Source of the DNA: Moorena sp. SIO3I8
GTDB lineage: Bacteria; Cyanobacteriota; Cyanobacteriia; Cyanobacteriales; Coleofasciculaceae
Length of the DNA: 60,361 nt
Assembly (NCBI RefSeq): GCF_010692325.1
Contig: NZ_JAAHHW010000035.1
Span: forward strand, 1-60,361
Direction: 5' to 3'
The position numbers were made by a program, and so were the translations under genes. Numbering within the stretch: the first letter of the stretch is position 1; each line of letters begins with the position of its first letter. Shown piece by piece: positions 9,658-19,447 of this stretch. A model generated the notes under the pieces. It was not told the DNA's origin, searched no databases, and worked only from the letters and a program-made list of their open reading frames with translations.

Positions 9658-10866
9658 ATGACAGGGATTGACAAACAGACATCCACGCACCAAATCGACC
9701 GATTAGTCTCAAGCTATGACTATGAACTACCCCAAGAGCAAATTGCCCAAACACCCTTGAGCGAGAGGGATGGTTCACGACTGCTGGTGGTAGATTCACC
9801 AACTCACCATAGCCACCACATCTTTAGGGAATTACCTCAGCTATTGCAACCGGGTGACCTATTGATCCTCAATAACACCAGGGTTATCCCCGCTCGACTC
9901 TATGGGCGTAAATCCACTGGTGTGCCTGTGGAGATATTGTTGTTAGAAGAGCGACAACATCAGGGACAACACCAGGGACAACAGCAGGGACAACACCAGA
10001 GTTGGCTAGCTTTAGTCAAACCAGGTAGGCGTCTCAAGCCAGGAGCAGAGATTTGGTTTACTCCCTCATCCGACCTTGGGCTCAACGATAGTACCCTCTC
10101 AAAACACCTAACTACCCCCCTACCTCCTCTGAAAGCAACTGTTCTGGCAACAGATGAAGCGACCAGTGGGCGGATATTGCAGTTTGATTTCCCAGAGGGA
10201 GTATCCTGGGAAACCCTGTTGGAGTTGTATGGTCAGGTTCCTCTACCCCCCTATATCCAAGACTCTCAAGCTACCCCAGACCAGTATCAAACCATTTATG
10301 CTCAAAAGAGTGGTGCTGTTGCCGCTCCCACCGCTGGACTCCATTTCACCAATCAGCTGATGGAAAACTGCCGCCAACGGGGAATTCGGCTAGGGTATAT
10401 CACCCTACACGTGGGGGTTGGTACATTTCGACCTGTAGAAGTGGAGGATATTACCGAGCACGACATGCACGGAGAGTGGCTAGAAGTCCCCCAATCAACT
10501 GTGGAACAAATCCAGGAAACTAGAGCAACCGGAGGTCGAGTGATTGCTGTAGGCACAACGGTAGTCCGTGCTCTAGAGGGAGCCGTTGTGGATGGGGAAT
10601 TACAACCCTATTGTGGTAAGACTAACTTATTTATCTACCCAGGCTATCAGTGGCAGGTAGTGGAGGGATTGATTACCAATTTCCACTTACCTCGGTCGAG
10701 TTTATTAATGTTAGTTAGCGCCATGGTAGGCAGGGAGCGGTTACTGAGCTTGTACCAGGATGCGATCGCTCTTAGTTATCGCTTTTATTCCTTTGGTGAT
10801 GCGATGTTAATTTTTCCAGAAGCTAGAGATGTTCCCAGGGAACAGGGAATAGGGAGTAGGGAGTAG
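9658..10866 (+). CDS. queA: tRNA preQ1 S-adenosylmethionine ribosyltransferase-isomerase
   Basis: QueA adds the cyclopentene ring to preQ1-modified tRNA during queuosine synthesis, using the ribosyl group of SAM. The 402-residue product has the typical start [14 protein letters not shown], the core [24 protein letters not shown] and THVGVG-like [12 protein letters not shown]. Two oddities are visible. Residues about 98-113 are a Gln/His/Gly tract (QHQG units) encoded by a 12-bp repeat at about 9951-9999. The last residues, REQGIGSRE, are encoded by the GGGAATAGGGAGTAGGGAG repeat, which also supplies the TAG stop. The enzyme core looks complete. Confidence 0.97.
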   Translation: MTGIDKQTSTHQIDRLVSSYDYELPQEQIAQTPLSERDGSRLLVVDSPTHHSHHIFRELPQLLQPGDLLILNNTRVIPARLYGRKSTGVPVEILLLEERQHQGQHQGQQQGQHQSWLALVKPGRRLKPGAEIWFTPSSDLGLNDSTLSKHLTTPLPPLKATVLATDEATSGRILQFDFPEGVSWETLLELYGQVPLPPYIQDSQATPDQYQTIYAQKSGAVAAPTAGLHFTNQLMENCRQRGIRLGYITLHVGVGTFRPVEVEDITEHDMHGEWLEVPQSTVEQIQETRATGGRVIAVGTTVVRALEGAVVDGELQPYCGKTNLFIYPGYQWQVVEGLITNFHLPRSSLLMLVSAMVGRERLLSLYQDAIALSYRFYSFGDAMLIFPEARDVPREQGIGSRE

Positions 10867-10898
10867 GGAATAGGGAGTAGGGAGTAGGGAGTAGGGAG
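10848..10898. repeat. GGGAGTAGG tandem array overlapping the queA 3' end
   Basis: About six copies of a 7-bp unit (GGGAGTA or GGGAATA) begin inside queA and run past its stop. The array supplies the last codons and the stop codon. Similar arrays recur at about 15603-15655, 17514-17580, 28088-28168, 49285-49331, 52510-52612 and 59631-59712. Downstream at 10897-10945 is a decayed copy of the GGTGCGACCCGTGGCGAATT element also found at 55842. Confidence 0.85.
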
Positions 10899-11129
10899 CG
10901 GTGCGACCCGTGGCGAATTTAATTCTTAATGGGTCAAGCGCACTCCCTGGGAAGAGGTAAAAAATCCTTGTACCTCGTTACTATCAGAAACCCTATCAAC
11001 AATAATTAAATTTTGAACTTCTATACCAGATTTTTAGCAAAAAAGATAGATCCAAGCGCTGGGTTTTTTACCAAATTTCAACGATATCGTAGCTGTGGGC
11101 GTTAAATTTGAGTAGGTAATGCGATCGCT

Positions 11130-11915
11130 ATGTCTAAAACCATGACCTCTGCTGTTGTGCCTAATACTCCTTATCTGCCAACTCAGTATGACCTTCCCTG
11201 TGATGACGGTATTCCGATGGAAACTGAACGACATAAACTCCAGATGCAATTGCTGATTGATCCGTTATTGCCTTGGTTGGCCCAGCGGGAGGATGGCTAT
11301 GTGGGCGGTAATATGTTTCTTCATTTCAGTGAAGCACAACTTAAAAATCAAGACTTCCGGGGTCCAGATGTCTTTGTAGTGCTTGGGGTTCCCAAAGGCG
11401 AACGACTCAGTTGGGTAGTTTGGGAAGAAGGGAAAGCACCTGATGTGATCATTGAACTAATTTCTGAGAGTACAGCCAAGACGGATAAAAGTACCAAAAA
11501 GCTAGTTTATCAAGACCAAATCAGAGTATCGGAATATTTTTGGTACGACCCGTTTAATCCAGAGGATTTTGCCGGATTTAGCTTAGACAATGGTGTGTAT
11601 CAGCCGTTAAGTGAAGATGAACAGGAGCGACTAATTAGCGAAAGATTAGGGTTAGCCTTAGTGCGTTGGTCAGGCTTGTATAAGGATGTAGAGGCCACTT
11701 GGCTGCGTTGGGCTACCTTGGAAGGAATTGTGCTACCTACTCCTGAAGAAAATGCAGCGATCGCTCAAGAACAAGCGGGGATCGCTCAAGAACAAGCGGG
11801 GATCGCTCAAGAACAAGCGGGGATCGCTCAAGAACAAGCGGCGATCGCTCAAGAACGGGCTGACAAACTCGCTGCTCGCTTACGAGCAATGGGAGTAAAT
11901 CCAGAGGAAGTTTGA
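11130..11915 (+). CDS. Uma2-family (DUF820) PD-(D/E)XK nuclease-like protein with repeat tail
   Basis: The 261-residue product has the Uma2/DUF820 layout common and multicopy in cyanobacteria: GPDVFVVLGVP, then APDVIIELISEST, then KLVYQDQIRVSEYFWYDP. The Asp, Glu and later Lys/Tyr residues fit the restriction-endonuclease-like fold. The biological role of the family is unsettled. The C-terminal part (about 209-248) is a run of five 7-residue IAQEQAG/A units encoded by 21-bp repeats, each with a GATCGCTCAAGAACAAGC core that contains or resembles HIP1. This is probably an alpha-helical tail of variable length. The ATG is immediately preceded by a HIP1 site rather than a good ribosome binding site. 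Confidence 0.88.
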   Translation: MSKTMTSAVVPNTPYLPTQYDLPCDDGIPMETERHKLQMQLLIDPLLPWLAQREDGYVGGNMFLHFSEAQLKNQDFRGPDVFVVLGVPKGERLSWVVWEEGKAPDVIIELISESTAKTDKSTKKLVYQDQIRVSEYFWYDPFNPEDFAGFSLDNGVYQPLSEDEQERLISERLGLALVRWSGLYKDVEATWLRWATLEGIVLPTPEENAAIAQEQAGIAQEQAGIAQEQAGIAQEQAAIAQERADKLAARLRAMGVNPEEV

Positions 11916-11919
11916 AGAA

Positions 11920-12036
11920 TAACAAGAGGCAAAGGGCAAGAGTCCTCACCTAGTCGAGCCTTTAGCTGATAACTGATAACTGATAGCTGATAGCTTACAC
12001 TAAAACCAACTTTTGCCTCTTGCCTCTTGCCTCTTG
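11920..12036. repeat. Complementary repeat arms at a convergent junction
   Basis: AAGAGGCAAAGGGCAAG near 11923-11940 is nearly complementary to the CTTGCCTCTTGCC array at about 12012-12036. TGATAACTGATAGC units lie between them. A transcript from either side could fold back. The segment sits exactly between the converging Uma2 and RND pump genes, so a bidirectional terminator role is plausible. Confidence 0.5.
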
Positions 12037-12037
12037 C

Positions 12038-15000
12038 CTATCTCTGATTTGGAGTCAACTGTAAATACAAACAAGGAATCACCAGCAAAGCACTCAAGGT
12101 TGAGGCACATAAACCAAAGATAATTGCCATACATAAAGGAAACCAAATGGGATCACTTAGTGCTAAAGGAATCAAACCAACCATGGTGGTAATACTGGTG
12201 GTCAGTACCGGGCGCAGTCGGTCAGAAGCACCATGAGCTGCAGCAAGTCGCACTTTCATTCCACTTGAGCGATGCTTGTTCATGGTTTCTACGATCACGA
12301 TGGAATCATTAACTACAATTCCCACTAGAGAAATAATCCCAATCATGGTAGGAAACGAAAGGGGTATCCCGAGCAAAGAGAAACCACTAAAGGTGCCAAT
12401 CAAAGCAAAGGGGATAGAGAGCATAATAATGAAAGGCTGGGTGAAAGAGCCAAATTGCAGCACCAGTACCGAAAAAACTAAGAAAAGTGATACATAGGAC
12501 ATCTGAATTGCAGAACCAAAGGTCTCACTTTGAGTTTCAGCCTCTCCGCCGAATTTGTAATCATAACCTGGAGACCAGGTTTTCTTCATTTGCTCTAATT
12601 TTGGCTGTAACTCTGCCAAAATCTCTCCAGGAGTGCGACCTTTAGCTTTAGAATAAACAGTAACTGTGCGTTCAGTATCTGTATGGGTAATCGATAGGGG
12701 AGCCATGCTCTGCTCAATATCCAATATCGCATTTCCCGATATTGCTCCGTGGTCTGATGAAAACACTTGAAACATTCTCAACTCATCACGACGAGTGGGA
12801 CCACCGACAGCGCCATTGCGGGAGGGCCAGGCAGTACTCAGGCGAATTTCTAAGTCGTCTTTTCCTGCTCTAATCGCAGAGTCTGTAATCTCGTTATCGG
12901 TCATAATGTAGCGTCCCTGCAGGGCTAGGTCATTTTCACTGATGCCATAAAAATCCATAGCTTCCCGTTTGGGTCGAAGTTTGATATCGTTGCGCAAGTC
13001 TCCCAAGCCATCACGGACATCTTCAGTCCCATCAATCTGGCGCAGTGCTAATTGGACTTCACCGGAAATCTGCCGCAGTCTGTTCATGTCATTGCCTTTT
13101 AGCTCAATGGCAATGGGGTCTCCGCCTTCAGCAGTACCAGGAACATTGATGACTAGGGATGCTCCAGGATAATTACGCATGGCCTGATTCAGTTCTGTTC
13201 GCAAGTCATCTATATACTCATAGGACAACTGGTCGCGCTGGTTTTTTTTGGTAAATAGTGCTGAGAAACCTAGTAAATAGTTATCCTGTGTCGGCTTAAG
13301 ACCACTCTCTTGGACTAAACCACTTTTTTGACCAACTAATTTGGTGACACTTTCAAAATAATCCTTGGAACGCAAAATTTCTCCTAAATCATCTGCCACT
13401 TGTTGAGACTTTGCCAAGGTTGCTGTGGGGGGTAATTCCACATTGATACTGATCGGGCGGTTGTCAGCATCAGGAAAAAGCGTTCCTGGTAATTGCGCAA
13501 CCGCAACCAAAGAGGTCATAAAAAGAACTACAGTGCCGACAATCCAAGCACCAGCTATTGCTCGGTTACGTACTGTAAACTTGAGACTCCAGTTTTTAAA
13601 CCATTCAGAGGCGGATTCGGTTAATTTATCAATGCGGGTTTTTTGGATCCCGCCTTTGACATTACCTAACAGAAAGCGAGACAAGGGTATATCGATTAAT
13701 AAAGCGATCGCATAACTGAGCAACAGACAGATAATTGCTGTAATGGGCATCAAGCGTATAAACTTGCCCATCGTGCCACTAATGACCAGCAGGGGTGCCA
13801 TAGCTAGAATAGTTGTGAGCTGACCCGAAAACGCTGGTCCTGCATAGGTTCTCACAGTCTTAAGGGCTGCCTGATTAAAGGTTAAGCCTTCCACAAACAG
13901 TCCATCATGCATGCCCTCCATCATTAAGATGAATACATCCACCAGCAATCCTAGTGCTATGACCATCCCATATAAGAGCATATTGTTAAGGGTGTACCCA
14001 CTAAGCCAGAGCAGAAATATAGCTCCGAGAAAGGTTAAAGGAATCGATAACCCTGCAATTATGGCTTCTCGCCAGGTCAGGGCAATGAACAAGATCAGAA
14101 AAACACCAATCACTGCCTGAATCACATTAGTGATCACGTTATTCTGCTCATCGTGAATCTGTTCGTCCTGCCTGTAGGTAATCCGATAATCCATCCCAAA
14201 AGGCCAGACATTGAGGTCTTGCTTAAGAGACTCCAGTTCTTCTAAGGTTTTTTCGATTAGGTTAATCGAGTCAGACCCTGGTACTTTCACTACATCCATG
14301 CTGACGGTGGGTTCAAACTCAGAACCCTGCCAACTAATGAAAGCACGAGTCTTTTCCCTTTCCAAATCCCGACGTACTAAGGCAACTTCATCGAGGCGCA
14401 CTACCCTGCCATCAGTACCACCCAAACGAGTGATAGGCAAGCTACGTAAATCTTCCAAGGTACGAAACCTACCGTACAATCGCACCTGGGCCCCTATCTG
14501 TTCATTTTCAATCTGATCCCAGGGCATATCCTGGTTAGCAACTGTGAGGCGGTCACTTACTGTGGTTGGGGAAATCCCCAAAGCACTCATGCGGCTGGGG
14601 ATAAGTTGGACATTGATAACTTCTTTACGTTGTCCTGCTAAATTAACCTCCCGTACATCCGAGACTTTTTCGAGTCTTTCTTGAATATCTTCTGCCGCCC
14701 GACTGACCACCGCCGGATCGAGATTACCATATAAAGCAATCGAGAAAATCGGAACATCTTGGGCAGAGATTTGCTCTATATTTGGTTGCTCAGCCTCTGA
14801 ATTAATCTCTGGTTCAGCATCATCAACTTTTTGCCGCAGCAGTGCCATCGACTCCTGAACATTGGCATTAGCTTGGAATTCCACTGATATCTGCGAGAAA
14901 CCGTTGAAAGAAGCACTCTCAACTTTCTTCAATCCCTTTAGGGATTTGAGTTCTTTTTCAATTTTATCGGTGACTTGAGTTTCTATGGTTTCTGGGTCAG

Positions 15001-15268
15001 CCCCTGGCCAAGTAGTAGTCACTATCGCCATCGGAATTTCCACATCTGGATCGGCTTCTTTGACCATCGACTGATAACCCATCAACCCACCCAAGGTTAG
15101 CAAAACGATCAGGAGAATACCAAATACTGTTTTCAGGAAAAAGAATTTAGCTAAACCTGAGGCTCGGTTAACATCATGCCCATCATGCCCATCATGCCCA
15201 TTATGATGTAATTTATCCTGTAAAACCTCAGGTTTAGAGTTGGAGGAAACCAGCTTACTACTCATCAA
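12038..15268 (-). CDS. RND-family efflux transporter, inner-membrane permease
   Basis: The 1076-residue protein is an AcrB/HAE-type RND pump: a first membrane segment near residues 45-68, a large periplasmic loop, a cluster of membrane segments from about 385, a second periplasmic loop, and a final cluster (VSLFLVFSVLVLQFGSF onward). It exports substrates using proton flow. In the fourth membrane segment it has GLLVDVFILMMEG where AcrB has two adjacent Asp, so one of the two relay acids is Val. The matching segment near the C-terminus reads GIVVNDSIVIVE. The N-terminus carries a GHDGHDGHD stretch encoded by a 9-bp repeat. The partner fusion protein lies 350 bp upstream on the same strand. No outer-membrane TolC gene is in the window, and the substrate is unknown. 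Confidence 0.93.
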   Translation of the reverse strand: MMSSKLVSSNSKPEVLQDKLHHNGHDGHDGHDVNRASGLAKFFFLKTVFGILLIVLLTLGGLMGYQSMVKEADPDVEIPMAIVTTTWPGADPETIETQVTDKIEKELKSLKGLKKVESASFNGFSQISVEFQANANVQESMALLRQKVDDAEPEINSEAEQPNIEQISAQDVPIFSIALYGNLDPAVVSRAAEDIQERLEKVSDVREVNLAGQRKEVINVQLIPSRMSALGISPTTVSDRLTVANQDMPWDQIENEQIGAQVRLYGRFRTLEDLRSLPITRLGGTDGRVVRLDEVALVRRDLEREKTRAFISWQGSEFEPTVSMDVVKVPGSDSINLIEKTLEELESLKQDLNVWPFGMDYRITYRQDEQIHDEQNNVITNVIQAVIGVFLILFIALTWREAIIAGLSIPLTFLGAIFLLWLSGYTLNNMLLYGMVIALGLLVDVFILMMEGMHDGLFVEGLTFNQAALKTVRTYAGPAFSGQLTTILAMAPLLVISGTMGKFIRLMPITAIICLLLSYAIALLIDIPLSRFLLGNVKGGIQKTRIDKLTESASEWFKNWSLKFTVRNRAIAGAWIVGTVVLFMTSLVAVAQLPGTLFPDADNRPISINVELPPTATLAKSQQVADDLGEILRSKDYFESVTKLVGQKSGLVQESGLKPTQDNYLLGFSALFTKKNQRDQLSYEYIDDLRTELNQAMRNYPGASLVINVPGTAEGGDPIAIELKGNDMNRLRQISGEVQLALRQIDGTEDVRDGLGDLRNDIKLRPKREAMDFYGISENDLALQGRYIMTDNEITDSAIRAGKDDLEIRLSTAWPSRNGAVGGPTRRDELRMFQVFSSDHGAISGNAILDIEQSMAPLSITHTDTERTVTVYSKAKGRTPGEILAELQPKLEQMKKTWSPGYDYKFGGEAETQSETFGSAIQMSYVSLFLVFSVLVLQFGSFTQPFIIMLSIPFALIGTFSGFSLLGIPLSFPTMIGIISLVGIVVNDSIVIVETMNKHRSSGMKVRLAAAHGASDRLRPVLTTSITTMVGLIPLALSDPIWFPLCMAIIFGLCASTLSALLVIPCLYLQLTPNQR

Positions 15269-15617
15269 TTACCTACCAAAGGAAAACGTCATCTGACCAA
15301 TTACGGCTCTACCGTAACTGTTATGCTAAATAAACAGTCTGTAATAGGGAACAGGGAACAGCGATGCAGCGCGGTCTTGGGGGTTTCCCCCATGAGCGAC
15401 TGCATCAAGACGGGAACAGGGAAAAGTGGGAAGAGGCTGTATTCAGTAATTTTTGTTAGTTGAATAGCCTAATTTTCCTTGTGTATAAAGCTTTCTGATT
15501 TTTTTAACTGGAACTTTAGCATAAAATGTACTGAAAAACTCCAATTACCAACTTACAAAATTCCTATACGGAGTTTAAATGAATTGTGATAATTTTTGAT
15601 GCCATATTCCCTACTCC
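15269..15617. other. Intergenic repeats between pump and fusion-protein genes
   Basis: The 349-bp spacer separates two genes that would normally be nearly contiguous. At about 15362-15412 is a short element with outer arms GTCTTG/CAAGAC and an inner GGGGG/CCCCC hairpin, found again at 55890-55926 and in part near 18879. At about 15603-15617 the CCCTACT array begins and runs into the fusion-protein gene. No gene is seen. If the two genes form an operon, this structure must be read through, or the pump has its own promoter. Confidence 0.6.
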
Positions 15618-17255
15618 CTACTCCCTACTCCCTACTCCCTGTTCCCTGTTCCCTTTGCTATAGTTAATCACTTCAACTGGTGTGCCATCAACTAAGCGAT
15701 TTAGTCCTTCTGTAACCACTAACTCCCCAGGTTCAACACCACTGGTAATTTCTTGCATAGAAATCCCCCTAATCCCCGCTGTTATCGGACGCAGTTTGAC
15801 GACCTTTTCTTGTTGATTTACAACAAAGACATAGGGTTTCTGGTCCCGGTAGACAATTGCATTAAGAGGAACACTTAGGGCTGTGGGGTTTTCTTCCACA
15901 GCGATCCAAACAGAAACTCGCTCCCCATCGAGTACATTCTTACTTCCTTGGTACAGGCGGATGGTCACGTTTACAGAACGCTCACCAGGGTTAACCGAAG
16001 GACTAACTGAAAAAATTGTGCCTCGGGCTCTAGCAAGGCGAAATAATTCCTGTTGGCTCATGCCTCTACTAGAGGCAGTACTCATGTCTTGATCTAACAC
16101 CACATAAGCTGATTGACCTGGTTGCACCAATGGGCCATAAAAGGTGGGTAGTTCGACATTGACTTCATAAGCGCTAGGGTCATTGATAATGATAGGCACT
16201 GAATCGACTACAGTCTGATAATTACTAGTGTTTGCACTGTTTAAAATTTGGGTTGTCCAGAAGTCTCCCTCTCGGATATTAAGGTGGGCTACAATTCCAT
16301 CAAAGGGTGCTATAATCTCCGTATCTTCTAAACTAATGGTAGAGCGAGTTTGCCCAGCCTTGGCTGAAGCAATCTGGGCAACAGTAGCAGTTAATTGTGA
16401 CTGGGCAGAGGCTAACTGACTTTCAGCCGCTTTGACATTGCTCAAGGCAGCATTAACTTGAGCTTGTGCTGCTCTGACTTGGGATTGAGCATCCTCGGCT
16501 CTATTTCTGTAGACATCAACATCACTCTCTGAGATTACACCGGCATCGAAAAGTTCTAGACGGCGTTTGAATTCAGATATTGCTAAATCAAAATCATTTT
16601 TTGCTGCTTCAAACTGGGCTTGGGCGCTGATTACTTGTGCTTTGGTTTGTTCTACATTTGCTTGAGCTTGAGACAAGTTAGCCTGTGCTGTTACCCTTTG
16701 GGTCTGAGCTTCAGCAGTTTGGGCTTCAGCTTGTGCCAGCTCTGCTCGCAGTCTGCGGTCATCTAATTTTGCTAGTAATTCACCCTTTTTGACAAAATCT
16801 CCCTCTCGCAGATCCCGTCCATTAACTTTTTTGAGATAGGTGATAGTTCCTGAGGTTTGGAAGGTCAGGTGTTTGCCTCGCACTGCTGAAACGAAACCAT
16901 TGCCAAAGACTAACTGTTGCAGTGGATAAATTTTGACTGGGGTGGCTCGTACAGGTAACCGGTTAGGTTCAGCTGGGGCTGCTGTGATGGTGTTTTGTGA
17001 TACCTCGGGATTAGGTTGGGACTGTTTGAAAGCGATCGCACCCAATGCTAGAATACCGACACCCAGCAGTAACAAAGGCCACATCGGTCGCTTTTTGCGG
17101 GAGGGATGGGCGGGGGTATTGGTTGCTTCTCTGGCAGCTTCCGTTTCTAGTTCGGGTAATGGGTCTTGTGGTTGCTGTTCAACTCCTTGATCAATGTCTT
17201 CTTGAATTGGTTGAGGTGAGGACAAGTGCTTTTGAGGCAAAGGATTTGATTTCAT
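15618..17255 (-). CDS. RND efflux membrane fusion protein (HlyD/AcrA family)
   Basis: The 545-residue adaptor has an acidic, Pro-rich cytoplasmic start (about 1-55), one membrane anchor (about 57-76, LLLLGVGILALGAIAF), a lipoyl/biotinyl-like strand set, a long alpha-helical hairpin rich in Ala/Gln (about 165-305), the second lipoyl half (TEIIAPFDGIVAHL), a beta barrel and a membrane-proximal domain. It should bridge the RND pump to an outer-membrane channel in the periplasm. The final 11 residues, GNREQGVGSRE, are encoded by the GGGAACAGGGAGTAGGGAG repeat, which also supplies the stop. The long N-terminal extension before the anchor is unusual compared with AcrA, which is a lipoprotein. Confidence 0.93.
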   Translation of the reverse strand: MKSNPLPQKHLSSPQPIQEDIDQGVEQQPQDPLPELETEAAREATNTPAHPSRKKRPMWPLLLLGVGILALGAIAFKQSQPNPEVSQNTITAAPAEPNRLPVRATPVKIYPLQQLVFGNGFVSAVRGKHLTFQTSGTITYLKKVNGRDLREGDFVKKGELLAKLDDRRLRAELAQAEAQTAEAQTQRVTAQANLSQAQANVEQTKAQVISAQAQFEAAKNDFDLAISEFKRRLELFDAGVISESDVDVYRNRAEDAQSQVRAAQAQVNAALSNVKAAESQLASAQSQLTATVAQIASAKAGQTRSTISLEDTEIIAPFDGIVAHLNIREGDFWTTQILNSANTSNYQTVVDSVPIIINDPSAYEVNVELPTFYGPLVQPGQSAYVVLDQDMSTASSRGMSQQELFRLARARGTIFSVSPSVNPGERSVNVTIRLYQGSKNVLDGERVSVWIAVEENPTALSVPLNAIVYRDQKPYVFVVNQQEKVVKLRPITAGIRGISMQEITSGVEPGELVVTEGLNRLVDGTPVEVINYSKGNREQGVGSRE

Positions 17256-17827
17256 TATTGATTTCCTGTAGCATCAAGTCTTAAGTATTTTTGGGTAGCT
17301 TAGTATAGGGATATCGCCTGTCACCAAGGAGTCTGTTTCTAGAGAAATGCCACAGGCGCGCATCAGAACAAGCAGATATCTACCATATATCTGTTGGAGC
17401 AACCGTGCCATAAACCCGTAGTATAGGATTACCGGAAGTTTTGTCAAGTATACAGCCTCAAAACTTCTATTGAAACAGGATAAGTACTAAAAGCCAGGGA
17501 TAAGATTATTTTATTGGAGTAGGGAGTAGGGAGTAGGGAGTAGGGAGTAGGGAGTAGGGAGTAGGGAGTAGGGAGTAGGAGCGGTTATCCCTCTATAGGC
17601 TTTCATCTGTACGCTAGACGGGATAAATTAATGGCTGCATTTAAATTTAGGTTAATTTGTAAACAAATCACAAATCATAAATTAACCCCACCAGTGTTTT
17701 AAACCAGCGGGGTTTGCTGAGGATTAATTGAAACTAATTACAAGAATTCAATTCCTTGATTCAAAAGGTTAATTCTGAGGATTTGATAGCTGAATGCTTA
17801 CGTTCACCAGACTAAAAAATACCATCA
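17256..17827. other. Intergenic region with GGGAGTA array
   Basis: A clean array of about nine GGGAGTA units occupies 17514-17580. At 17683-17713 an AACCCC/GGGGTT stem could terminate the leftward secreted-protein gene, although pairing is weak beyond six base pairs. The part adjoining 17256 should hold the promoter of the efflux genes; I could not identify boxes confidently. No gene is seen. Confidence 0.5.
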
Positions 17828-18253
17828 CTAATTCGGCTCTTTGCAAATAATGTATTGATGTCGGTGGTCAGTGAAATAGCTCCACATGCGGCGCATGTCG
17901 TTAGTCGAAGTATTAAACTTAATATCGATGTCATTCACTCCAGTGACATACCAGCGTGACCATGAACCATTGAACCAACGAATTTTATAGGCAACAACAT
18001 CACCCTTCAAATTCTTATTGTCGATCTCAGTATTGAGTCCTTTATCCCATCCTTGAGCTTTGCCTTTTGGTAGTAGAGGCGATTTGTCAGATCCTACCAA
18101 TTTACAAACTGCTTGAGTGCCAAGTTCATGGTGAATGCAGTCACGTCGACGACAGTTATTAGCTGCAAAGGACGGCTCGCCTGGAAACATGGTTATTGCT
18201 GTAAGAACGAAATAATTGAAACCGATCAAGAAACTCTGTTTTAGCTTACTCAT
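17828..18253 (-). CDS. Secreted Cys-containing hypothetical protein, 141 aa
   Basis: I do not recognise the family. Residues 1-30 look like a Sec signal peptide (Lys-rich start, hydrophobic FNYFVLTAI core, cleavage near PSFAA). The mature part has four Cys (34, 39, 50, 137), enough for two disulfides, and is rich in Trp, Arg and Asn, with RWFNGSWSRWYVTGVNDID in the middle. It is probably periplasmic or extracellular. The ATG is preceded on the minus strand by a weak AGAGC-type site. The gene stands alone between repeat-rich gaps. Confidence 0.65.
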   Translation of the reverse strand: MSKLKQSFLIGFNYFVLTAITMFPGEPSFAANNCRRRDCIHHELGTQAVCKLVGSDKSPLLPKGKAQGWDKGLNTEIDNKNLKGDVVAYKIRWFNGSWSRWYVTGVNDIDIKFNTSTNDMRRMWSYFTDHRHQYIICKEPN

Positions 18254-19447
18254 GATTGTAGTTTGCTCTTTACTTCAATTAGTAACTCATGGATGCAAAT
18301 CGGGTGAAAAATATCACCGACGCTGAACTATTATCTTTGCTAGAACTATTTGGGTTTGGAAAAAAATCCTAAATAAGTCAGATCATCTAAACATCAAGGG
18401 GCTCAAATCAATTAATTCTAAAATCTAGAGCCTCTTAATAAGCAAGCACCATGATCTGACACATCCAAGCCAACTAGTCTAAGCATGGATGTAACTAATG
18501 ATAAAAATCCCTAGGAACTTAAGCTGCGCGCTCTAAGGATAGTGTTCATTGTTGATTATTATCCCCAGATGGGGGTCTTTTCTTTGACGGCTTTAGGTTG
18601 GCAGCTATGAAAACAATGAACTAGTTAACATTGATGACTGATTTATTTTCCAACAACACTATTACATATAAATCCGGAATAATTTAGCTACTTAAAGTAA
18701 ACTTCACTCAATCTTGAACTTAATAAAGTTTTGATTAAAAATCCTTTGATAAGAGATAATTCAGAAGATATAGCATTTACAAATAGGTCATAAACAATAT
18801 TGCTGATTTTTCATAACATCAAAAACTATTCGGAGCTCTTTCCTACTGTTCCCAGATCCGCTGTTCCCTGTTCCCTGTCTTGATGCAGTCCTATACATCT
18901 CAAATAAAAACGCTATACTTGGTAACCTAAGATGCATTTAAATTTCCACCTCAAGTAGCGTGACCTACGGTCAATCGCGTAGTGTGGCCAACGGCAAATC
19001 GTTCCCGTAGCGTGACCAACGGTTAATCCACTTGTGCAAAAGCCGGTCTACCCTCTGACCATCTCCCCATCTCCCCAAAGGGCCCCTATTCACAATTTAA
19101 ATGTGTGAATAAGGGCTGTTCGATTATTGATGTTGACAGAATAGGACTTAGAGACTGTTTATAAAGTAAATCTTAAGACAGCTGAAATCGCTGACTATTG
19201 GTGGGTTAGGGCGGACAGCTCTTTTAATCCGAAGTTCCCGACTCCCGACTCCCGACTCCCGACTCCCTGATAAACCAAAGACACTATTGGCGAAGTCTCT
19301 GGTTAACGGTCAACGTTCAACGGTCAACAACAAACTAGATCGGGTACTGACTTTTAACACAGGAGTACCCATTTACCACTAACGAGTACCCGTTAGCAAG
19401 AAACGGGTACAGGTTTCTCCTATAGTAGTACTCGTTTCTCGTTAACC
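18254..19447. other. Gene-poor gap with two long-range inverted repeats
   Basis: No credible gene is seen. GTCAGATCAT (18377-18386) pairs perfectly with ATGATCTGAC (18451-18460). A second pair, GTTCATTGTT and AACAATGAAC (roughly 18544-18622), encloses a CCCCAGATGGGG hairpin. Further on, short palindromic GAGTACCCG/CGGGTAC motifs occupy about 19325-19430. A partial copy of the GTCTTGATGCAGTC element is near 18879, and ACTCCCG units are near 19231-19266. The inverted repeats could be small transposon remnants or structured RNA; sequence alone does not decide. Confidence 0.45.

Noticed and set aside
18289-18372. 27-codon ORF beginning MDANRVKNITDAELLSL
   Set aside because: The peptide looks protein-like, but there is no ribosome site and it is too short to support; it could be a scrap.
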